A stretch of DNA of 31,311 bases from JBOGEB01 sp050743125 (lineage in GTDB: Bacteria; Actinomycetota; Nitriliruptoria; Euzebyales; Egibacteraceae). The stretch's first letter is position 1, and each line of letters starts with the position of its first letter. The stretch is taken from NCBI GenBank assembly GCA_050743125.1, contig JBOGEB010000028.1, positions 1-31,311 on the forward strand, read 5' to 3'. The notes under the pieces were generated by a model. The model was not told the origin of the DNA. It worked only from the letters and a program-made list of their open reading frames with translations, and ran no database searches. Both the position numbers and the translations under genes were made by a program. Positions 23,694 through 31,311 of this stretch are shown here, piece by piece.

Positions 23694-25966
23694 TGCTGAT
23701 GTCCAGGTATCACGCCATCGGCGCGAGGGACGCTCTCGACCGTGCTATCCGCTGGTGGGAAGAGTTGACTCGGATCGCGCCCTCTGGCTCACCGAATTAT
23801 CCGCACAATTTCAACCAGCTCGGCCTCGCGCTGGCGGCCCGGTACACGCTCACGAACGAACTCGGGGAACTGGACGCGGCGATCGATGCCCACCGCCGGG
23901 CAGTCGCGGCCTGCCCGCCGGGCTTCGAGGATCTCCCCGGTCTGACGAGCAACCTGGGCAACGTCTTGATCGATCGCCACGACCTCACGGGTGAACGGGC
24001 TGACCTCGACGAGGCGATCCACATGTACCACAGCGCTGTGAAGGCGGCCGGAGAGGAGGCGGACAACCTTGCGGACCTGCTCGGCAACCTGGCCGCAGGG
24101 TTGCGCCTCTCGCCGGACGCTGCTGACCTGGACGGCGCTATCGACGCATACCGCAGGGCGATCGCAGTGGCCGCGCCCGAATCCCCCACCTGCTGGATCT
24201 TCCAGAACAACCTGGGGGTCTGCCTCGTCGACCGGTTCGAGCGGCAGGGGGACGTGGGCGATCTTGACGAGGCCATCGCCATCTACGACGAAACCATTCC
24301 CCAGCTGCCAGAGCAGCCGGAGTATTTGTCCGCTCACCTTACCGGCTGCGGGAACGCGTGGCGCCGCCGTTACCGGCACGACGGTGAGCTGTCGAGCCTG
24401 GAGCAGGCGATCACGGCCTACCATCGGGTGGTCGCCGTGGCACCGCAGTCGTCCGACCTGGCGGGGGATTTGGCGAACCTGGCGAACGCGCTGATCGACA
24501 GATACAAACGGCTCCGGGAGATCGCGGATCTCGACAAGGCGATCCAGGCGTACGAAGAGGCGGTCGCAGCGAGCCCCGACGGGTACCCACGGTTGCCCGG
24601 ACTCCTCGACGCTCTCGGGAACGCGCTCTCGGACCGGTGGGAGCACATCGGCAACCCCGCCGACCTGGAAGCGGCGCTGGAGATCCAACAAGAGGCTGTC
24701 GAGAAGACGCCGTTCGATTCCCCTGACATGCCCAGCCACATGAGCACGCTGGGCAACCGCCACCTTGACCGCTACCGCTACCACGGCGACGTCGCTGATC
24801 TGAACGCAGCCATCGAATGGTACGGCCTGGCCGTCAAGGCCGCGCCAGCGGACTCGCCGGAGCTGCCCGGATGGCTGAACAATTTAGGGATCGGTCTGCG
24901 GACACGCTATGACCGCATCGGTGACCTGGACGACCTTAACAGGGCGATTCATGGCCAAGCGCTCGCCGTGTCCGCAACCCCAGAGAAAGGCAAACACCTC
25001 CCCATCTATATGGCGAACTGGGGAGGAGCGTTGGCGGAGCGCTACCAGCGCACGGGCAATCTGGGTGACCTGGACCGCGCCATTGACGCGTACCGGCAGG
25101 CCGTGGAGACCGCCCCGGTCAACTCGACTGACCGACCCGACTTCCTCGCGGGACTGGGCAACAGCCTCCGCGCTCGATATCACAACACCGGCCAGCGGGC
25201 CGATCTGGACGAGGCGATCCGGCTGTATGAGGAGGCGCTCGCGGTGACGCCGCCAGAGTCGCCTGAGCGGGCGGGGGGGTTGTCCAGCCTCGCCAACGGT
25301 CTGGGCGACAGGTACGACGAGGACGACACACCGTCCGATCTCGACAGCGCCATCGATCTCCAGCGAGAAGCGCGCCGCCTGACTCCCGCCAACTCACCTG
25401 AGCGCCCTGGCCTCTCTTCCAACCTCGGGGCGAGCCTTATGGGACGGTACGAGCGGACCTGCGCTCGTGATGACCGGGGAGACCTCGACGAGGCCATCGG
25501 ACTGTTTGAGGAAGCGGTGAAGGACGCCCCAAGGGGCTCCCCTCGTCTCCCAGGCTTGCGGAATAACCTCGCGATGGGCCTTCGTCACCGCTACTTGCTG
25601 GACGGCAACAACAAAGATTTGACAAACGCGGTCAACCACTACAAGGGCAGCTGCCAACTCGGCGGCGTGTCGGAGCCGAGAGCGGCGCTCGCCTCGGCGA
25701 CCAAGTGGGGGGAATGGGCGACCGAGCGGGAGGCGTGGAATGAAGCTGTCGAGGCGTACGGCTACGGCCTCGCCGCGGCCCAACGGTTGGTGGGACTGCA
25801 GTTCTCACGGTCAGAGAAAGAGACCTGGCTGCGGTTAACGAAAGACCTCGCCTCGGGATTGGCATACGCGCTGACAATGACCGGCAAGCTGGAGGAGGCG
25901 GTCGTCGCGCTGGAGCGCGGCCGGGCCGTGCTGCTGGCCGAGGCGCTGGAGCGAGGGGCGGCTTAA
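23663..25966 (+). CDS. TPR scaffold protein of the CHAT module (about 15 repeats)
   Basis: A 767-residue protein with about fifteen tetratricopeptide-like repeats of 45-50 residues. They are marked by DLDEAI--Y--AV---P in helix B and LSNLGN-L--RY in helix A. These form a superhelix that normally binds a peptide and controls the attached protease. The start at 23663 has GGAGGAGG directly upstream, but similarity to its relatives begins before the ATG in the same frame. The C-terminus ends VVALERGRAVLLAEALERG, the standard entry to the CHAT linker. There an in-frame TAA (25964-25966) is followed at once by ATG of the protease gene. Confidence 0.85.
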   Translation: MLALRAEAALMLMSRYHAIGARDALDRAIRWWEELTRIAPSGSPNYPHNFNQLGLALAARYTLTNELGELDAAIDAHRRAVAACPPGFEDLPGLTSNLGNVLIDRHDLTGERADLDEAIHMYHSAVKAAGEEADNLADLLGNLAAGLRLSPDAADLDGAIDAYRRAIAVAAPESPTCWIFQNNLGVCLVDRFERQGDVGDLDEAIAIYDETIPQLPEQPEYLSAHLTGCGNAWRRRYRHDGELSSLEQAITAYHRVVAVAPQSSDLAGDLANLANALIDRYKRLREIADLDKAIQAYEEAVAASPDGYPRLPGLLDALGNALSDRWEHIGNPADLEAALEIQQEAVEKTPFDSPDMPSHMSTLGNRHLDRYRYHGDVADLNAAIEWYGLAVKAAPADSPELPGWLNNLGIGLRTRYDRIGDLDDLNRAIHGQALAVSATPEKGKHLPIYMANWGGALAERYQRTGNLGDLDRAIDAYRQAVETAPVNSTDRPDFLAGLGNSLRARYHNTGQRADLDEAIRLYEEALAVTPPESPERAGGLSSLANGLGDRYDEDDTPSDLDSAIDLQREARRLTPANSPERPGLSSNLGASLMGRYERTCARDDRGDLDEAIGLFEEAVKDAPRGSPRLPGLRNNLAMGLRHRYLLDGNNKDLTNAVNHYKGSCQLGGVSEPRAALASATKWGEWATEREAWNEAVEAYGYGLAAAQRLVGLQFSRSEKETWLRLTKDLASGLAYALTMTGKLEEAVVALERGRAVLLAEALERGAA

Positions 25967-27145
25967 ATGGATCTGAAAGTCTCCTTCGACCGAATCGCGG
26001 AACAAGCCCAGACAGCGCCGCTCGTCTACATTGCTGCGGCCGCGCCAGGGGGCGTCGCCCTCATCGTCGGGACGGACGGCGGTGTCACCCGTGAGTTGCT
26101 TCCGGGATTGACGTTCGAGGCGCTCCGAGACCAGGCTGCGGACTACTACGAGACCTACAGTGCGTGGAAGAAAGAGGGGGATCGCGCTCGATGGAATGCC
26201 GCGCTGGACGATATCGGCAAGTGGCTGTGGCAGCAGGTCATGGGTCCCGTCCTCGAGGTTTTGCCTCCCGTAGCCGAGATCGTGCTCATTCCGGGCGGCT
26301 ATCTCGCGCTGCTCCCGTTGCACGCGGCCTGGGTTGAAGATCGGACCGCACCCACCGGTCGACGCTACGCGCTCGACGACGTCCGGATCTCGTACAGCGC
26401 CAATGCCCGAGCACTCCATGAAGCCCGGCAGATGTCAGGAAAGGTTACACCTGACTCGATCCTGATCGTTGAGCAACCGATCCCTGTGAGGGCGTGCCCG
26501 CTCAACAATGCGTCAATGGAGGCCGATGCCGTCAGGTGCTTCTTTGCGGGTTCACAACCTCTCCGCGAAAAAGAGCCAGTGGTTCATCTGCAGCATGAGA
26601 AGGCCACGCGCGTGGCCGTGAAGGCCGAGCTGGCCCGGTACGCCGTGCTGCATTTTTGCTGTCATGGCTCTGCCGACCCAGGCGAGCCATTGTCGGGCGG
26701 GCTGTTCATGGCCAACGACGAGGTGCTGACGGTGCGGGACGTGATGGCGCAGCGCGAGACCCCGGCGCGCTTGGCGGTCCTGTCCGCCTGCGAGACGTCG
26801 ATGCCCGGAGCCGTCCTACCCGACGAGGTGGTCGGCCTGCCGACCGGACTGGTCGAGGGCGGGGTGGCGGGAGTCGTCGGGTCCCTGTGGTCAGTGCCTG
26901 ATCTGAGCACGGCACTGCTGATGATGCGCTTCTACGAGCTGTGGCGCGCCGAGGGGATCGAGCCGTGCGAGGCCTTGCGGCAGGCGCAGCGATGGCTCCG
27001 GGACGCCACCAACGGCGAGATCGCCGCCCGCTTCCCCACGCGGGGTGAAGTGCGCGGCGGGGATCGGGCGCACAGGCTGTGGGCGGCGGCCCGACCCTAT
27101 CGTCACGCCAACTTCTGGGCCGCGTTCACCTACACGGGGGCATAG
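25967..27145 (+). CDS. CHAT-domain caspase-like protease, stand-alone
   Basis: A 392-residue CHAT (caspase HetF associated with TPRs) peptidase of the clan CD fold. The catalytic pair is intact: His233 in HFCCHGSAD and Cys275 in LSACETS. Other family blocks are LIPGGYLALLPLHAAW, EVVGLPTGLVEGGVAGVVGSLWSVPD, FYELW and ANFWAAFTYTG. CHAT enzymes cleave protein targets when their repeat domain is triggered and often serve in defence or programmed cell death. Here the protease starts at its own ATG immediately after the TAA of the TPR gene and in the same frame, with GAGGGG upstream. Compared with the decayed copy, the roughly 80-residue helical linker between TPR and CHAT is missing. It is cytosolic, with no signal peptide. 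Confidence 0.9.
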   Translation: MDLKVSFDRIAEQAQTAPLVYIAAAAPGGVALIVGTDGGVTRELLPGLTFEALRDQAADYYETYSAWKKEGDRARWNAALDDIGKWLWQQVMGPVLEVLPPVAEIVLIPGGYLALLPLHAAWVEDRTAPTGRRYALDDVRISYSANARALHEARQMSGKVTPDSILIVEQPIPVRACPLNNASMEADAVRCFFAGSQPLREKEPVVHLQHEKATRVAVKAELARYAVLHFCCHGSADPGEPLSGGLFMANDEVLTVRDVMAQRETPARLAVLSACETSMPGAVLPDEVVGLPTGLVEGGVAGVVGSLWSVPDLSTALLMMRFYELWRAEGIEPCEALRQAQRWLRDATNGEIAARFPTRGEVRGGDRAHRLWAAARPYRHANFWAAFTYTGA

Positions 27146-27194
27146 CGCGAGGGCTGCAGTGCAAAGTGCGGGGTGCAGGCTGAAGGGACGGGGG

Positions 27195-27338
27195 ATGGCT
27201 GACGACGATCGGATCATCGTGGAGGCGGCGCGGGCGGTCCGGTACTACCTGCCAGGACTGGTCGACCACACCGCCGAGATCGACACCGCGCTGGTCACGC
27301 TTCTCGAGCGGGACCGCTCGGGCGAGGACGTCGTCGAT
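27195..27338 (+). pseudogene. Small helical-domain gene, 3'-truncated
   Basis: ATG at 27195, preceded by AAGGGACGGGGG, begins MADDDRIIVEAARAVRYYLP, then LVDHTAEIDTALVTLLE. I associate this short helical segment, from memory, with actinobacterial CHAT/TPR conflict genes. After about 48 codons the frame runs into antisense of the minus-strand TPR fragment and loses its character, so the 3' end is gone. It follows the CHAT gene by 49 bases on the same strand and was probably the fourth gene of the module. Confidence 0.5.
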
Positions 27339-27800
27339 GTACGCAAGACCCTCGCCGTGCAGGGCAACCGCCGCGTTGCGCCCCAGGGCGCGCAGACCCG
27401 AGATCGCCTCGGCGCACAGCCCGAGCGCGCGAGCGAGATCGACGCGGTGGCCGTCCCGCTCGTATCGGTCAGTCAGCGCCGTCGCAAGGTTGCTTGCATA
27501 GCCCGGCCGGTTCGGGTCACCACTGGCCGCCGTGACGTACGCCTGGCTGAACCACTCGATTGCTTGGTCCAATCCCTCTGGGTGATCCGGTCCAGCCCGG
27601 GCTCGGTGGATCCGCGCCGCACCCCCCAAACCCCAGAACATGGCGACCTCGGCCGCGTCGAGGTCCGCGAACCGAGGATGGCCCACTGCCCGGTCGGCTA
27701 GCTCGACAGCCTCATCCAGCTGGACAGCATCTCCGGTCTCCGCAAATGCCTGCAGCGCTGCCCGCACCTGCGCCTCAAGCGCATCCAACGCCCGCTCCAT
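27330..27800 (-). pseudogene. TPR gene, 5' fragment of a third TPR/CHAT-type gene
   Basis: From ATG 27800 on the minus strand the product reads MERALDALEAQVRAALQAF, LADRAVGHPRFADLDAAEVA, LDQAIEWFSQAYVTAASGDP and YASNLATALTDRYERDGHRVDLARAL. These are TPR units like those of the 767-residue protein. Recognisable sequence stops near LAYIDDVLAR (about 27330), where the plus-strand helical-domain fragment also stops, so the two broken genes meet tail to tail. The rest of the TPR array and any CHAT domain are absent. Confidence 0.65.
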
Positions 27801-27940
27801 CGCCCAATGATCGCATCGCTCGCCGCACCGTTCACGCCCATTCTTGTTCCGGCGGCACCGCCGGCCCACACATCAGCGGTCTGGTTAGCCTTCGGCTGAG
27901 ACGCTGTGGTTGGTGGATAGGGCTGACGATCGGGACGGTT

Positions 27941-28006
27941 GAAACCGGCGCCTGCGCGCGCTGGGCAGGAAACCGGCAGTAAACCGTGGACTTCAGTAGC
28001 CGGTTC
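27941..28006. repeat. Three GAA(A)CCGGC copies beside the right attachment repeat
   Basis: GAAACCGGC occurs at 27941-27949 and 27969-27977 (28 bases apart), and the inverted form GCCGGTTC at 27999-28006. All lie within 95 bases of the tRNA end facing the island. Short repeats in this position resemble arm-type integrase binding sites, but GC-rich 8-9-mers can recur by chance. Confidence 0.3.
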
Positions 28007-28033
28007 GGGGGCTTGTAAGGCGCAAAACTGCTG

Positions 28034-28118
<85 letters not shown>

Positions 28119-28488
28119 GTGGCGTCCCGGCATGAGGGACAGCGCGAGAGTGTAGCAGTGAGCGATACCCGAGGCAGGAGCCGCTCACGACGGCCAGAGA
28201 CGACGAGGCGCGGGGAGGCGTCGGCCGGCCGCCACGCTTGCCTCACGGACCTGGGTCCGTGAGGGGAGCCCCAGGTCTACGGCACCCAGGTCGAGCGGGC
28301 CGGCGCCGATCCCGAACACGGTCGACGACCGGGGCCGGGGGGCTGGTCTGGTGCCGCTCGCCGCGTACTGCTCATGGTTCTGTGATCACGACGGCTGTCC
28401 CACCTGGACATCCCTACCAGGCACGATGGCCTCTACAATCGCTCCTGACTTCTGCCCGCCGATCCTCCAGGGGAGCATGCAAGCGTCG
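28119..28488. other. Intergenic region between tRNA-Leu and fhaA
   Basis: This must contain the divergent promoters of the tRNA (minus) and the fhaA-pstP operon (plus). TACACT on the minus strand at 28149-28154 could be the tRNA -10, without a good -35. The main structure is the long hairpin at 28241-28264. Open frames in this stretch show no protein features. Confidence 0.4.
28241..28264. promoter_or_regulatory. Strong hairpin (10-bp stem, CTGG loop)
   Basis: CCTCACGGAC and GTCCGTGAGG pair perfectly around CTGG. It is 225 bases upstream of fhaA, with no gene immediately before it on either strand to terminate and no T-run. It may be an operator or leader element for the cell-division operon. 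Confidence 0.4.
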
Positions 28489-29295
28489 ATGAGCATCCTT
28501 CGTGACTTCGAGAAGCGCCTCGAGGGCGCGGTCGAAGGCTTCTTTGCCCGGGCGTTTCGGTCGGGGCTGCAGCCGGTTGAGCTGGCGAAGGCGCTCCAGC
28601 GGTACGCGGCGAACTACCAGCAGGTCGGCATCGAGGGGGTGTTCATCCCGAACGTCTTCCGCTTCACGCTGGCGGAGGATGACGTGGAGCGGTTCGCGGG
28701 GTTCAGCGAGTCCCTTGCCAGGGAGCTCGCGGACGTGGTCCGGCGCACGGCCGAGGACCGAGGCTGGCAGACGAAGGGGCCGGTGCGGATCGAGGTCGAG
28801 GCGGCGCCCCACGTGCTGGTGGGGACGTACGAGTTGCGCGGAAGGGCCGAGGCGGGGGTGCCGGCGACCGCCCCAGCGGCGACCGCCCCAGCAGCGGCAG
28901 AGCCCGACACCGGGACGACCGCCGGGACGACCCAGACGCCCGGTCAGAGCCCGAGCGGCTCGCTGCGGGTCATCGCCGGCGGCGAGGTCGGCGCCCGGTT
29001 CTCGCTGTCGGCCGTCACGGTGATCGGCCGCTTGCCGGAGTGTGAGGTCACGCTCGACGATCCCTCCGTCTCACGCAAGCATGCGCGGATCACGCTGCAG
29101 GGCGAGCAGTGGAGGGTGGAGGACCTCGGCTCGACGAACGGCATGTGGGTCAACGGGGCGCAGGTCGGCCAGTCGGAGCTCCGCGACGGGGACCGGCTCG
29201 ACCTCGGCGGCGTGAAGCTCAGGTTCGCGACAGGCGCAGATGGGCGACGATCCCCGACCGAGGGCGCGGCCGGCGCCAACGGGCGGGGGTCGTAG
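28489..29295 (+). CDS. fhaA: FhaA: DUF3662 and FHA-domain protein
   Basis: About 268 residues. Residues 1-120 (ILRDFEKRLEGAVEGFFARAF, LQPVELAKALQRY) are the DUF3662 domain specific to FhaA. A Pro/Ala/Thr-rich linker follows. The C-terminal FHA domain (VIGRLPECEVTLDD, SVSRKHARI, DLGSTNGMWVNG) binds phosphothreonine. In mycobacteria FhaA binds phosphorylated partners of PknB and helps control peptidoglycan synthesis at the membrane. ATG at 28489 fits the family N-terminus best; ATG at 28477 lies directly behind AGGGGAG and would add four residues. It is the first gene of the fhaA-fhaB-pstP-ftsW operon. Confidence 0.93.
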   Translation: MSILRDFEKRLEGAVEGFFARAFRSGLQPVELAKALQRYAANYQQVGIEGVFIPNVFRFTLAEDDVERFAGFSESLARELADVVRRTAEDRGWQTKGPVRIEVEAAPHVLVGTYELRGRAEAGVPATAPAATAPAAAEPDTGTTAGTTQTPGQSPSGSLRVIAGGEVGARFSLSAVTVIGRLPECEVTLDDPSVSRKHARITLQGEQWRVEDLGSTNGMWVNGAQVGQSELRDGDRLDLGGVKLRFATGADGRRSPTEGAAGANGRGS

Positions 29296-29307
29296 GGACC
29301 TGGTGCC

Positions 29308-29775
29308 GTGCCGTCGATCGTCCTCCACCTCTTGCAGGCGCTGTTCCTGCTGCTCCTCTACGTGTTCGTGGCAAGGGCGGTGCGGGCCGTCGTGCGCGAC
29401 CTCCGCACGGCGTCGGGTCCAGCGCGCGCTGCGGCCCCCCGTACCGCGCCAATATCCGTGGCGCGCGAGCGGGCCCGCCGAGCGCCGGGTGAGCTGGTCG
29501 TCCACATACCGGACAGCCGTCCCCAGGTCATCCGGCTGAACGGCGACAGCGAGGTGACGTTCGGGCGGGCGGTGGAGTCCACGGTCCTGCTGACCGACCC
29601 GTACGTGAGCGACCACCATGCCCACGTGTTTCACGACGGGCGGGGCTGGCTGGTCGAGGACCTGGGCTCGACGAACGGCACGTTCCTGAACCAGGTGAAG
29701 GTGACGTCGCCAACACCGATCGAGCCGGGCGACCAGCTCGGGATCGGCAAGACCTCGATCGAGGTGCGCAAGTGA
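29308..29775 (+). CDS. fhaB: FhaB: membrane-anchored FHA-domain protein
   Basis: A 155-residue protein with one N-terminal membrane segment (VLHLLQALFLLLLYVFVARAV), a basic linker, and an FHA domain at about residues 65-155 (VTFGRAVESTVLL, YVSDHHAHV, DLGSTNGTFLN). Mycobacterial FhaB (FipA) is phosphorylated by PknA/PknB and links FtsZ and FtsQ in division. The start is GTG at 29308 with a weak GGGA upstream, 12 bases after fhaA. It overlaps pstP by four bases (GTGA). Confidence 0.93.
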   Translation: MPSIVLHLLQALFLLLLYVFVARAVRAVVRDLRTASGPARAAAPRTAPISVARERARRAPGELVVHIPDSRPQVIRLNGDSEVTFGRAVESTVLLTDPYVSDHHAHVFHDGRGWLVEDLGSTNGTFLNQVKVTSPTPIEPGDQLGIGKTSIEVRK

Positions 29776-31163
29776 CGGGCGGGGGCTTGCGGATCCGCGC
29801 GTGGTCGGCGACGAGCGTCGGCATGGTGCGCGAGGGCAACGAGGACAGCTACTTCCACGGCAGCACCACGTTCGCGGTCGCCGACGGCATGGGCGGGCAC
29901 GTCGCGGGGGAGGTGGCGTCGGCCACCGCGCTCGAGCCGATCGCCGAGCTCGACGGCGCGCAGTTCCCCAGCCCGAGCGAGGCGACGGCCGCGCTGAAAG
30001 GGGCGATCACCGCCGCGAACACGACGGTGTTCGAGAAGGCCGCCGGTAACCCCGAGCTGCGTGGCATGGGGACGACGCTCACCGCGCTGCTCGTCCGCGG
30101 CGGCTGCTTCCACCTGGCGCACGTCGGTGACAGCCGCGTCTACCGGCTGCGGCCGGGTGAGGACATCAGCAGGCTGACGACCGACCACACGCTCGTCCAA
30201 CAGCTCATCGACGAGCACCGGCTGGAGCCGGAACACGCGGACACCCACCCGCAGCGCAGCGTCATCACCAAGGCGATCGGCGTCGAGCGGCACGTCGATC
30301 CCGAGACGCTCGCGCCGGAGGAGCTGCTCCCGGGCGACCAGATCCTGCTCTGCTCGGACGGGTTGACCGGACCCGTGAAGGACGACGAGATCACGCGGAT
30401 CTTGAGCCGCCACGACGACGGGCAGGCGGCCTGCCAGGCGCTGATCGACGCCGCGAACGCCGCCGGCGGCCCGGACAACATCACGGTCGTGCTGCTGCGG
30501 ATCGACCTGGATCCCCCCGCAGGCAGATCCGGGTCCAACGGCTGCGCTGCGGACACTGCCGAGTTCGGCTCGCCGGTCTTGCGGGCTGGGAGCCCCGGAT
30601 CGGGGTCAGTGACCCAGATCCGCACGCGCGAGGATCACGACGCCGACTTCAACGCCACAAAGATGGGGCACTACGGAGAGCTGCAGGGCGCTTCGCGGGC
30701 GCCCGCTGATCCGCGCAGGCGCAGGCGCAGGCTCCTGGTCCGCCTGTCCGGGGCAGTGGCGCTGGTGGTGGTCGTGGCGGCGTGCGGTTACCTGCTTTGG
30801 TCGCGGACCTACTTCGTCGGTGACCATTCCGGTCATGTCGCGATCTTCCGTGGCGTCCGGCACGAGGTCGGCGGGCTGGCGCTCAGCCAGATGGTCCAGG
30901 AGACGGACGTCCGCACCGCCGACCTGCCGCCGCCCTTGCGCGACCAGATCCTCCAGGAGGGCGTGCCCTTCCCCAACCCCGGCGATGCGTGGCAGTACGT
31001 GAACGGTCTCCTGCGCATGCAGGCCCGCGAAACCCAGGCGGAGCGCAAGGCCGTCGAGATCCCGCGCCCGTTTCCATCCCCGGACGCCGGTGCACCGGCT
31101 CTCCCCCAGCCCAGGCCGACCCTCACCCCGACCCTCACCCCGACGGCGGGTCCAAAGCCATGA
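29772..31163 (+). CDS. pstP: PstP: PP2C-type Ser/Thr protein phosphatase
   Basis: A 463-residue membrane phosphatase that reverses PknA/PknB phosphorylation. The cytosolic PP2C domain has the metal-binding motifs REGNEDSYF, VADGMGGHVAGE, HVGDSRVYRL, LLCSDGLTGPV and GGPDNITVV. A basic stretch (RRRRRR at about 315) precedes one membrane helix (LVRLSGAVALVVVVAACGYL), followed by an extracytoplasmic domain and a Pro/Thr-rich tail with a repeated TLTP. GTG at 29772 overlaps the fhaB stop, so translation is coupled. Its TGA overlaps an ATG at 31160 that begins the tandem minicistrons before ftsW. Confidence 0.95.
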   Translation: MTGGGLRIRAWSATSVGMVREGNEDSYFHGSTTFAVADGMGGHVAGEVASATALEPIAELDGAQFPSPSEATAALKGAITAANTTVFEKAAGNPELRGMGTTLTALLVRGGCFHLAHVGDSRVYRLRPGEDISRLTTDHTLVQQLIDEHRLEPEHADTHPQRSVITKAIGVERHVDPETLAPEELLPGDQILLCSDGLTGPVKDDEITRILSRHDDGQAACQALIDAANAAGGPDNITVVLLRIDLDPPAGRSGSNGCAADTAEFGSPVLRAGSPGSGSVTQIRTREDHDADFNATKMGHYGELQGASRAPADPRRRRRRLLVRLSGAVALVVVVAACGYLLWSRTYFVGDHSGHVAIFRGVRHEVGGLALSQMVQETDVRTADLPPPLRDQILQEGVPFPNPGDAWQYVNGLLRMQARETQAERKAVEIPRPFPSPDAGAPALPQPRPTLTPTLTPTAGPKP

Positions 31164-31237
31164 GCCGGACGGCGGAGAGTCCGACATGAGCCGGACGGCG
31201 GAGAGTCCGACATGAGCCGGACGGCGGAGAGTCCGGC
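31160..31237 (+). repeat. Three tandem 26-bp copies of the ftsW start region (minicistrons)
   Basis: A 26-base unit beginning ATGAGCCGGACGGCGGAGAG occurs three times (31160, 31186, 31212), and its first half forms the ftsW start at 31238. The third copy differs at one base. Because 26 is not a multiple of three, each copy opens with ATG, encodes nine residues (MSRTAESPT, MSRTAESPT, MSRTAESPA) and stops at a TGA that overlaps the next ATG. GGAGAG lies six bases before each following ATG. The first ATG overlaps the pstP stop in the same ATGA way. Confidence 0.9.
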
Positions 31238-31311
31238 ATGAGCCGGACGGACGTCTCGGTGCCCCCCGGCGCCAGGCGACGGTCGAACACGGAGCTCGGC
31301 CTGCTCACACT
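31238..31311 (+). CDS. FtsW/RodA-type SEDS protein, N-terminus (runs off the window)
   Basis: The first 24 codons (MSRTDVSVPPGARRR, then SNTELGLLT) match the short cytosolic N-terminus of SEDS-family proteins, in which an R-N-T-E-L motif precedes the first membrane helix. SEDS proteins polymerise peptidoglycan glycan strands with a partner PBP. In actinobacteria this gene follows pstP and precedes pbpA, pknA and pknB. Whether it should be called ftsW or rodA cannot be decided from 24 residues. GGAGAG six bases upstream is supplied by the last repeat copy. Confidence 0.75.
   Translation, partial: MSRTDVSVPPGARRRSNTELGLLT

Noticed and set aside
27045..27701. A 218-codon plus-strand ORF after the CHAT gene
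   Set aside because: Only the part from ATG 27195 to about 27338 looks like protein; the start overlaps the CHAT gene out of frame and the rest is antisense to the TPR fragment.

Overview
The window comes from a high-GC actinobacterium. The strongest evidence is the right end, where fhaA, fhaB, pstP and the first codons of an ftsW/rodA gene lie in the order known from the actinobacterial pknA/pknB cell-division locus. An F420-type luciferase-like oxidoreductase, a class II (B12-dependent) ribonucleotide reductase, a sigma-factor relic with a SnoaL-like tail and CHAT/TPR genes fit the same phylum. The order or genus cannot be read from this sequence.

Layout. (1) 282-3894 is a compact group, visibly richer in A+T than its surroundings at its left end: a phytanoyl-CoA dioxygenase-like oxygenase, a luciferase-like oxidoreductase, an atypical nitrilase-superfamily protein and a SAM methyltransferase. 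It looks like an acquired small-molecule tailoring group with unknown product. (2) 4014-9499 holds housekeeping genes on the minus strand: nrdJ and the B12-independent methionine synthase metE. (3) 9910-10503 holds a STAS-domain gene overlapping, tail to tail, the 3' remnant of an ECF-type sigma factor gene, followed by a perfect 44-bp palindrome. (4) 10577-28087 is a probable 17.5-kb genomic island. It is bounded by an exact 54-bp direct repeat that is the 3' part of tRNA-Leu(CAG). The intact tRNA gene is at the right end (28035-28118) and the orphan 3' part at the left end. (5) 28489-31311 resumes the chromosome with fhaA-fhaB-pstP-ftsW.

Inside the island there are two P-loop kinase-like genes around a HAD phosphatase, then a minus-strand operon (creatininase remnant, GT2, arylsulfotransferase-like propeller, GT4, kinase). 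Next is a serine-recombinase relic that has cut into the genes on both sides. The right half is built around CHAT (caspase-like) protease genes: a decayed TPR-CHAT copy (about 18140-20346), an A+T-rich stand-alone gene for a helical plus beta-rich (possibly PH-like) protein (21432-21983), and a module of three open reading frames. These encode a five-repeat helical scaffold, a 15-repeat TPR scaffold, and a CHAT protease with its His/Cys dyad intact. The module is followed by a truncated small helical-domain gene and a fragment of a third TPR gene. This CHAT module is the best candidate for an unusual system. In relatives these parts are normally one chain; here the first split is a frameshift and the second is a single in-frame stop followed directly by ATG. 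It may be a genuine split protease system or an early stage of the decay seen in the neighbouring copy.

A second unusual structure is at the right edge. The pstP-ftsW junction carries three tandem 26-bp copies of the ftsW translation start, giving three 9-codon minicistrons chained by ATGA stop/start overlaps.
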